NCBI RefSeq assembly: GCF_910589235.1 | Contig: NC_060961.1 | Span: forward strand, 3,858,501 to 3,922,500 | Direction of reading: 5' to 3' | DNA length: 64,000 bases | Origin: Vespa crabro | Taxonomy: Eukaryota; Arthropoda; Insecta; Hymenoptera; Vespidae | In this document: positions 56,036 through 64,000 of the stretch, one piece after another | Position numbering within the stretch: position 1 is the first letter of the stretch | How the letters are laid out: every line of letters begins with the position of its first letter | Translations under genes and position numbers: made by a program | The notes under the pieces: generated by a model | Seen by the model: the letters and a program-made list of their open reading frames with translations, nothing else | The model's database searches: none | What the model was told of the DNA's origin: nothing

Positions 56036-56104
56036 CCGAGAAAGAGAAAGAGAAAGAGAGAGAGATATTGAAAGGGAGAGAGAGAAAGAGAGAGAGAGAG
56101 GAGG
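56036..56104. repeat. GA-rich tract
   Basis: Interrupted GA/GAAA repeat. Confidence 0.93.
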
Positions 56105-57595
56105 GGACAAACAGAATGTATCTTCCATTCTCTTCTTCTCCTCTTTCCTCTTCGTTCGTGAAGAGTCTACCTTCGATTGATTTATAGGCCATGCCAGTAC
56201 TTTTTCTTGCTCTCGAGGAACCATCAGATATGTATATATCTGTGTATAGTTACATCAACGAATTAATGTTCTCGTTCTATCTTTCTTTCAAAATTCAAAA
56301 TCATTCTTGAAATTGGGATTAAAATTATATCATTAATGCATCCTAATATTTCCTTGATTACATTAACGATATAGAAATATTTGATTTCGAAACAAGAGAA
56401 AGTTCCGTTAAAGATTTTTATCGTCTATCGATCGATGATGTTTCCAAAAAAAGAAAATGGATATTGATACTTAGAAAATATATAAAATTAAAATTCCATT
56501 CCTATTATGGCTGTGAGAATGTATCCTTGATTTTCATTATTTTCGTCATGAATCTTTGCATTTAACTTAAATAACATAGTGCTTCTTCTTCGTACGATCC
56601 TGTTAGAATCTATCTTCGTCCTTTGCTAGACGTTTTACCTGCTTTAAGTCTTCCTCACCGATAACTAATTAGCCGGATGCGCTCTAACGAAGTGGAAGGT
56701 CCGTCGAAACCTTTTAGAAACGTTATCTTCGAGCGACACGACGGCCGCCGATAAAACCGTAGACTTGAGAGTTAGAAGGAAGTGACGTTGCGGCGAAGAC
56801 GACGACGATGCAGGAGTGCCGGCATTCGTTCTCTTTGAATTTGTAATGCTCTAATCAGAGAGCCACAAACGTTGAAAAACGTCATGCATTAGAAAAAGAT
56901 ACGATAAGAACGAAGCTAGTAAAGAAAACAAGAATATCTATAATATCTAAAGTGAAATCATTAGAACTAGATATCTCTTTTCTTTGGTCTTTGATCTTAA
57001 ACAAATCGATTCGTATTATATTTCAATAGATATTTTATATATTTCTAATACAACATAAATATAACATGTAATAATAACATGTTATCATATCTTAATGTAC
57101 GATTTAAAAATCTAATTATATATTCTCGATAATTCATTAAAATATAGAATAGAGTTGTATCGAACTAACGTCACGTAACTGAGATTCATGTGCGTGCCAT
57201 TAATGAAAGGAAGTCTCGTTAAATTCTTTTATGCTTTTTTTTTTTTTTTTGATCTTATAGAAACTCGAGGTTACGTGATATACACGACCTTGTAATGTAC
57301 GCGGCGGTATTCGAGTTCCGCGCTTCGAAGGCCACCAGAAAACGATCGAGAATATAAATCAGCGTCGTAACGAGTAATCGATCAAGATAATGCATTGAGA
57401 ATCGAAGAAAAAGTCACGCGGACAGGCCGATAAATAAGGACAAATAGAGAGCCTTGGCGAGAGACGTATATAAGACGAGGGAGGCAAACAGGACCGCGAC
57501 TAAGACATCGAGGGCCACCGTTCTTTGAAGAAAAAGCGGTTCGCGTGGCGCCCCATCGAACTGTCGACGTAGTTGCTTTAATCCGTACTCTCTCG
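56105..57595. other. Unique stretch
   Basis: Long repeat-poor stretch with a T run at about 57236-57251. The segment 57300-57590 is GC-richer and open on the minus strand (57382-57678) without a recognised domain. Confidence 0.55.
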
Positions 57596-57599
57596 TATT

Positions 57600-57652
57600 T
57601 CCCTTCTCTCTTTCTCTTTCTCTCTTTCTCTCTTTCTTTCTGTCCCTTTCTG
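57600..57652. repeat. CT/TTTC-rich tract
   Basis: Interrupted pyrimidine repeat. Confidence 0.9.
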
Positions 57653-57659
57653 TCATACT

Positions 57660-58910
57660 GTTCAAGTACGTATAACACGTTAGACCTGCTTCCTTTTCAC
57701 GCGAAAGAAAGAAGAAAAGCAACTTGCCGCTGTTGGATCTATCAGTGCATCGTTCGAATTGCGAGAAGCCCATCGACAACTGAGATTAAGATGTCGACAA
57801 TTCTCAATTGAGTTTTAATGATAATTCTCTTCGTTCATGTATTTCATTAACACGGATATTATTACGTATATCATTCAAGCTTTTGTTTAAATTAAATATA
57901 TTAATAACTAAGATTAAAATTAAATATATTTATATCGGATGTTGGCTTTATAAAGAATCAACTATACTCCATTGTATTAAGCCTCTTACTGGTATTTGCT
58001 TTATCACTCCAACGGATCTCATTTCGTTTAACGTCCGTTTTTTACTACCGTTTTGATGGTCGATTGGTGCGAGTTGTCACGTACCATTTTTTAAGCCGTT
58101 CTATAACTCGTCACACCTAAGACGCCCATTCGGAGTATCGTGAGATAAATATCCGAAAAGTTTTTAGGACCTTTGCCCGACGCAAAGCCGCATTAAGCCG
58201 AAAGGTATAGATTCTGATCGGAAAAAAAAACGTTCGAATGTAATGGACTTCGTTTCTTATGTCGAACTTTCTCAATAATTTATAAATATGCAAAACGCGT
58301 TATGCGTTTATCAGTTGTTGTTAGAAAAGTGCCTTTCAAACTATCCATCAAGAACGATCACCCGTGTAATTTATGTACGTACGTCAAAAATTCTTATTTC
58401 ATATTTCTAGTTTATCTATTCGATCATGTTCTTCACCTTGTCATTTTCTTTCCTTCCTAAAGCTTTCATTATTAATTTCACTCTTTTCTATTTCTATTCT
58501 ATACTTTGTAATACTACCGTGCATAAAGCTAGGCGGAGTGATACCACTCTACCCCGTACAATGGCACGTCTATTCCGGGAAACTCGCTTTCACAATAAAA
58601 GGATAAAAGAAATTGTAAGAAACACTCGGTAGAACGTTGGCTCGAGAAAAAGTTTCGTGGGAGGGTAATATAAAATGGCCTGAGAGAGTACGAAAATCGA
58701 TGTTGAATTACAAGTTACGCTTGCCATAAATATACCGGATGGATGGCTCCGGCTAATCCAGAAGCATAGGCGTATGTACTTACACTCGGTGAATACTTAA
58801 CGTTGCTGGAAGACCGACGGGATCGTTGAACAGCACGTTCGCGAGCTATAACATGGTACTTCCATCGTTCGAGTCTCATTCGCGCCTTAATCATGGCTCT
58901 TCAATGTAAG
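57660..58910. other. Unique stretch
   Basis: Over 1.2 kb without tandem repeats. Open frames at 57808-58056 and 58373-58632 are AT-rich and unrecognised. Confidence 0.6.
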
Positions 58911-58914
58911 AAAT

Positions 58915-58990
58915 GTTCTCTCTCTTTCTCTCTTTCTCCCTTTTTCTCTCTCTCTCTTTCTCTCTGTCTCTTTTTCTCTTTCTCTTTTTT
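58915..58990. repeat. CT/TTTC-rich tract
   Basis: Interrupted CT repeat of about 75 bp. Confidence 0.93.
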
Positions 58991-60050
58991 GCTTGAATTA
59001 GGTTATTTTATGCAAAAAAATATAGCAATAGAATATAATATCAAATTATAGAATATTATATGAAGAAAAATATTTTTTTTTTTTAATTACATTTACATGA
59101 AATTTATACAGGAATCGAATATCCGTTAACAATTAAAAGCTATAATAATAACTGTAGAGATAGACAGATTTGGATATCAAACTTTAATTAATAATTCCTG
59201 CAGAGAAAATAGAAATGTTTCATTTAATGAAACGTATTATGTAATGATTTGAATATACACTTTTAAGCATTAATTGTACGATTGAGTATTTAAAAATAAG
59301 TGATGGCTTGATTACGATATTTTTCGTAATAGTTTATTTCTAATAACATTAATCTCCTAATTTTTATTTACTTAATGCTTTGCTTTAAGTTAATCCCGAT
59401 AAATGTGTCAGAATTATATTAAAACATTTACTTGGAAAAATTGTAAAATTGTTCGAAGACACAACTTAAATGTAACTCTGGATCGATCGATCCACAAATT
59501 GAGATTATAGAATGATATTATTCATCCTAACTTCTCGCTTTCTGTCTCAGCCTGATTTACACGTCAGTTTTAATGGATCTCCATAAATAAATTCAATTTA
59601 AAAGGGGATGACTATGATAGCATATAGAATGACGAGAATTCAGAAAAAGTCATTGAAAAAATAATGAAACTTAGAAATTTCTCATGGTTAACGAGCTTTA
59701 ATATTTTAAAACAATTAGAGCTATTTAAAATGTAAAAAGTGTCAATAATAATTTCAAGGAAAAATTATACTTATTAAGAAGTACTAATTACGAATTATAA
59801 AAGAATGTCCTTTCGAAATATATATCGACTGGTTTACATATAAAGAATTAAATACGAATTATTTCTATCGAAATGATTTAATTGACTTTCCCTCTTTTTT
59901 TTTTTTCGTTAAAAAAAAATCAATTAAATTCTTTCATTTAATTCGAAAATAATACGATGGTAATATCTGTTTGATATTATTACACGTAAAAATTTCGATC
60001 AAATAAAATTCATTTTATTATCATATATGGGTCATATTGCAATGGTGTTG
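58991..60050. other. Very AT-rich unique stretch
   Basis: No gene or ordered structure is visible beyond short T and A runs (59896-59928). Confidence 0.65.
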
Positions 60051-60420
60051 GCTGGAAATGGAGAAAGGGTAAATTGCAAGCGTATGTAAGCGCGTACGTA
60101 GACAAGAAAGTCTCAGTGTCGGTGTCGGTGTCGACATCGGCGTCAGACGAGGAGACTCACGCACTTTGGTATACCACCATGTTGGGTATACCTATTTACT
60201 TGGCAACGCGACACGGTCTCACGCGCACGCTGCAATTAGCTAACGACGAAACTTTCCGAGACATCGTCGTGTGCAGCGAGTCAAGATGTCGTGGATACCG
60301 TAATCACCGATGATATCCCCGCGGGACGTCGTTTACGACGAGAGCTACCACGCGGCAGGACGACGAAAGGCATCTCGCTAGACAAATTACTTCGTCGAAA
60401 GCTATCTCTGATGTGATACG
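60051..60420. other. GC-richer block open on the + strand
   Basis: The frame to a TGA at 60311-60313 is open for more than 80 codons and includes a short GTGTCG hexamer repeat (60116-60133). It has no ATG at a plausible start and no recognised motif. CpG-rich DNA continues to 60420. Confidence 0.25.
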
Positions 60421-60448
60421 TCATTTCTTTGGCGATTCGTTTTAACAA

Positions 60449-60500
60449 AAAAAAAAAAAAGAAAAAAGAAAAAAAAGAAAAATAAATAAATAAATAAAGA
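60449..60500. repeat. A-rich tract with AAAT units
   Basis: A runs followed by AAAT tetranucleotides. Confidence 0.92.
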
Positions 60501-60734
60501 TGATCGTATTTTTACTCTAGAAATATCCTTTAAAAAAAATTTCTTTGTTCTCTTAAAGGATCAAACGTCAAAATGACATTCCGATGTATTAATTAAAATT
60601 TTTAATCTAATTCAAATCTAACAAATACGAGACGTGGATTAATAGGATATTAGTCTTTGGCTTTATCGTTTCTTCGTAAGTTTAAATAATACAATATTAT
60701 AAGGAATGCATCGTCGAATAATCTCGATTGCTAT

Positions 60735-60885
60735 AGAGAGAAAAAGAGAGAGAGAAAGATGCAGATAAAGATATAGAAAGAGAGAGAGAGAGAGGGAGAG
60801 ATAGTAAAACAAGAATGCCTCTCTCCGGATGTCTCCTCGACTGGAACAAAGTACAGACCTTGTCTCTCTCTCTCTCTCTTTTTTG
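60735..60885. repeat. Opposed GA and CT tracts
   Basis: GA-rich at 60735-60802 and (CT)n at about 60862-60879, complementary and 60 bp apart. Confidence 0.9.
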
Positions 60886-60919
60886 TCTCTTTTTTTCTCT
60901 CTCTCCTTTCAAAGTAAAA

Positions 60920-61820
60920 CTTTCTTTTTCTTTCTCCATTGCTGGGCCACGCGGGTCATCGTGTCGCGTGCTCTTTCATACTCTTTCATAGCAAAGAGAA
61001 CTTTTTTCTTTCTCGCACCGACACACACCGCTAATCGTTCCACGTAAAAGGCGCACCGAGACGCGTTCGACCATGGAATAACAGTAACGACTCAGCGATA
61101 ATGACCGGACGCGATGTGCCACGATTGTTCAACTGCGTGCGACGAGATCTGATCTGCCTTCCTTTATTTTTTTCCCCGGTAAGTATATCATACCTTGCAA
61201 TCTGTCTCATTTGAGCTTATCGGTAAGAAAGGATCACTTTTCATCTTGTTAAAAATCATCAAAATTGCAAGACCAATTAAATGAATTCAAAAACGGATTG
61301 TATTATTTATTATTTTGCTGGTACGATTTAATGTTAAAAAATTTTCTACAAATCTTGATAGGAATTAAAGGGAAAGCCAAAAAAAAAAAAAAGAAAAAGA
61401 AAGAAACAGACAAAATATTCGTAATTATTAAGAAATTTGTTAAAAAGTAAAATATAACGTCGTTGAGTCTATGAATGGAATAGTTTTCGAGGTGAAGAGA
61501 TAGTAGGATAAAGTTGGTATATACATTCTCTTGCATCCTCGAAACGCTTAGAATACGACAGTATCGAAGGTCAGCCGATCCTGGAAGGGCTTAGTTGCTC
61601 GGTCAGTTACGTCGACGTTTGCATCGGGGTGTTCAAGATGCCCAGGGGTAACACGGACGTGCACTCAACGTTTTCGATTATTCAGGAACGCGAGAGGACA
61701 CGTTCCTAGTCTTCTCCATGCCAAACTCGCTATCATCTCGTGTATTCATGATTTTCCTTTAGTCGTTATTTTGAATTATATCATGTACTTTTTGAACATT
61801 AATATTGGAAGTATAATAAT
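60920..61820. other. Unique stretch
   Basis: A run at about 61379-61392. The segment 61560-61730 is GC-richer but without a recognised exon or RNA gene. Confidence 0.5.
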
Positions 61821-61826
61821 CAATTG

Positions 61827-62390
61827 TTATAGCTTGATAATAAATAAAGAAAGGAAAGGAAAGAAATTAAACGAAAGAAAAATTATTGTATTAATGAAAT
61901 AAATGACTTTTTCAAACGTTTCTAGGACATTCACTCTCTTACGGAAGTTGGATGATTCAGGCCGCGTGGTAACGACAATGGATCGATTGATATCTGGCAT
62001 AGACTGGACGAGGTTAAAAGTGCTTAACGAGTTACAGACATGATATTGGGATCCAATGAAATTTATAGTCGTTGTAGTTACACCGGTGGGACCCGTTCGC
62101 CTCCTGCGGCGTTCCGCAGCACGGCGCAGCGCGTCCCAAGGCCCACGGGACTTCTTACGGTCCAATGGTACATCAATAAGATACCGCGCCGAAATAAATT
62201 CGCTGTTTTGACGGCGTTTAATAATAATTCGCCAATTCTCCTCGAAGAGCGTAGGAACGCCGTAGGACGCGGAGGCGTTTCGGAGGCGAACCGTTATGAG
62301 AAAAAAAGAAAAAGAAAAAAAGAAAAGAAAGAGAGGGAGAGAGGGAGAGAGAGAGAGCGTCGGCCTCGCTCTTTTGAAGAATACCGACAT
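61827..62390 (-). CDS. Longest open frame in the window (187 codons), unrecognised
   Basis: The minus-strand ATG at 62390-62388 opens a frame to a stop at 61827-61829. Residues about 10-35 are translated CT/T-rich repeat. The central 100 residues (about 62290-61950) come from a CpG-rich block and are mixed, with an Arg-rich patch near residues 90-98 and NRS-type glycosylation potential. The last 30 are AT-rich and hydrophobic. The CT/T tract at 62296-62357, on the minus strand, would serve as a polypyrimidine tract for an acceptor just downstream, and GTAAGAGAG (about 61943-61935) is a plausible donor, so an internal exon is an alternative. No family is recognised. Confidence 0.15.
   Translation of the reverse strand: MSVFFKRARPTLSLSPSLPLFLFFFSFSFFLITVRLRNASASYGVPTLFEENWRIIIKRRQNSEFISARYLIDVPLDRKKSRGPWDALRRAAERRRRRTGPTGVTTTTINFIGSQYHVCNSLSTFNLVQSMPDINRSIVVTTRPESSNFRKRVNVLETFEKVIYFINTIIFLSFNFFPFLSLFIIKL
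62296..62357. repeat. Purine-rich tract
   Basis: AAAAAGAAAA-type sequence grading into GAGAGGGAGAGA. Confidence 0.92.
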
Positions 62391-62680
62391 ATATATATCC
62401 TTCCGTTGTGTAGAATCGTTAAGCTCATATATGTATAGTGAATCCTGGACATATTTGAAAACTTTTATATCATATATCTTTTTCTAGTTGTAAATTTCTT
62501 ATACCCGAAGAAATTCGTATACGGTATAAAATGTGTTCTAGAACTATTAAAAAGTAATGGTGATTAATTGAAAGTATATGAAAAAAAAAAATCTTCATTT
62601 GAAATTCGAAGGTAATGAGAAAGCAGTTAATGGGAAAATAATAAGAGGCAAATAAAATGAGCTTCCTTCTCGAAGGGCGG
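62391..62680. other. AT-rich unique stretch
   Basis: Nothing recognised. Confidence 0.6.
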
Positions 62681-62742
62681 AAAAAAATAAAAGAAAAAAG
62701 AAAAAAGAGAGAGAGAGAGAGAGAGAGAAGAAAAAAGAAATT
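62681..62742. repeat. A-rich and (GA)n tract
   Basis: Pure GA repeat at about 62706-62728 between A-rich flanks. Confidence 0.94.
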
Positions 62743-63540
62743 TTAATGATTCTCTCGTCGACAACTCGTTTCACCAATATACACTTTTTATCGTTGTCGT
62801 TGTTACGGCCATTCGCAAAGAATATTAACAAATATTTTCGAGTCATAAATAATACAAAGTCGCGATTCAAGAAACATCCAAAGTCTTGTGTTCCGCTTGG
62901 TCTTTCTTTCCTTATCCCGTTCCTTTTTCTCTTCCTCCCTTTTTTTTTCATCTCTCTTTCTCTTGCTCTTAGAAGAAACCTTTGCTGTTCTTTCACATAG
63001 TCGTTTGCCTTTCCACGTTTCCTAGACTGCGGGAGACAAATCGCTCTCCCGCTGACTGCCATCCATCATCCGACGTCTTCTTGGCGAACAAATACGTCAC
63101 CGAGCTAACAAATACCATCAACACGCCCGAATACGAGAGCTCCTTGACGCCGATGAAATACGCGAATCGTCTATCGATAGCAATCCTTCGAATGAAAAGA
63201 AGAATGAGAGAAAAGGTTCAGAGTGAGAGAAAGAGAGAGAATTGAAGAAAGCTCGCCACGAAGCTGTCGTCGTTCAAAGGGGTTTTCGAAAAGAAGGAAG
63301 TGGAAGAATTATTTCGTGAGGGAACATGAAAAGACGAATCACCGTGGATAGTTACGCGAAAGAAGATATACGAGGTTTTTCGTCATTATGCACATTTAGC
63401 TTTTGCTAGTTTAGAAAGTTATCGTTCAAAATAACAAATAGCTGCGATAAAATGCGTATTCGTCGTAAAGAAAATATTTTCAAAGAATAATCTAGGTATC
63501 TGAAGAATTAAATAACTTTCAATATTCATCGACTTCTTAA
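62743..63540. other. Unique stretch
   Basis: T/C-rich at 62915-62970. CpG-containing at 63010-63330 with open frames but no motif. Confidence 0.5.
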
Positions 63541-63690
63541 AAATAATAATAACAATAATAATAATAATAATAATAATAATAGAACAATTAAGCTCTCATT
63601 TGTTAATAGATTAATATTTCTTCGCTTTTATGAAGAGTTAAAAAAGAAAAAAAAAAAAAGAAAAAAAAAAAAACAAGAAAAAAAAAATTG
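63541..63690. repeat. (AAT)n and A-rich tract
   Basis: AAT trinucleotides at about 63541-63580 and A runs at 63643-63686. Confidence 0.94.
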
Positions 63691-64000
63691 CATTTATATA
63701 AATGCAAATCTTATTTGGAGATTATGCATTACATAAAAAAAGCATATCGGATCATCTGAAAATCGGTTGGTCGAATCTTGAAAGTCGTTCTTATTCGAGT
63801 CCGCTCAACCGGTCGATAATTTCTCAAGTTTATCGTTCGTCCATGGACAAGATAGAAGCGAGGATGGATCGCAGCAGCATTCGCCGTGCCGACGATGTTA
63901 CCAGGAGGCGTACATTTATACTTACCACTACGTTCGCTTCCATCGATACGCATCGAGACACCGGGGAATAGCTACGTTCCTCCCGGCCACTTATTCTTGC
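63691..64000. other. GC-richer window edge with a possible minus-strand exon boundary
   Basis: On the minus strand GTGGTAAGTATA (63928-63917) matches a strong donor consensus. The DNA upstream of it to the window edge (63926-64000) is open in one frame (25 codons). In another frame the same DNA reads SERSGKYKCTPPG, reminiscent of an Ig F-strand but two residues short of the canonical spacing. The two readings exclude each other, so no exon is called. Confidence 0.25.

Noticed and set aside
1..64000. Bacterial-style gene or defence system
   Set aside because: There is no dense coding, ribosome-binding pattern or operon structure. Composition and repeats are those of an animal nuclear genome.

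Overview
This is a 64-kb stretch of eukaryotic nuclear DNA, most likely from a hymenopteran insect (bee, wasp or ant). That identification is an inference. It rests on AT-rich unique sequence in which CpG is not depleted (CG steps such as TCGATCG are everywhere), very many (GA/CT)n microsatellites and T/A homopolymers, and a decayed mariner element. There is no operon structure, no dense coding and no recognisable rRNA, tRNA or CRISPR array. The layout fits a large intron or intergenic region.

Simple-sequence DNA dominates. More than thirty (GA/CT)n tracts, several (TA)n tracts, CA/TA, CATA, GAA, GGAA, TTTTC, GAC/TAC and AAT repeats and many poly-T/poly-A runs are listed individually or in local groups. 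Most long open frames on either strand (SLSLSL, ERERER, FFFF, VCVCVC) are translations of these tracts and are not called as genes. Between the repeats lie unique AT-rich stretches and a few GC- and CpG-richer islands (about 15.5-16.3, 28.0-29.25, 42.8-43.0, 45.4-45.75, 60.1-60.4 and 62.0-62.3 kb) that may be promoter or exon material.

The clearest element is at 29794-30557: a palindromic mariner relic. It is two head-to-head copies of the 3' end of a transposase gene, each running out to its own terminal inverted repeat, with TA on both outer sides. Both transposase tails are non-functional. Other structured DNA includes a 181-bp tandem duplication (34486-34851), a 39-nt-arm imperfect hairpin (49984-50113), a hairpin enclosing three 11-bp repeats (36372-36443), a GCACTCG heptamer repeated at 10-11 bp intervals (28044-28091), and a cluster of GATTACA/TAATTA motifs (14471-14920).

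Only one coding exon has motif-level support. It is a minus-strand segment (47947-48142) ending in an immunoglobulin-fold F-strand signature, with a pyrimidine-rich acceptor and a GTAAGC donor. Further minus-strand open blocks lie nearby at 42.8, 44.7, 45.6 and 47.2 kb, and others at 20, 54 and 62 kb. These could be exons of a long-intron gene on the minus strand, but none is recognised and each could be chance. No complete gene can be assembled from this window.
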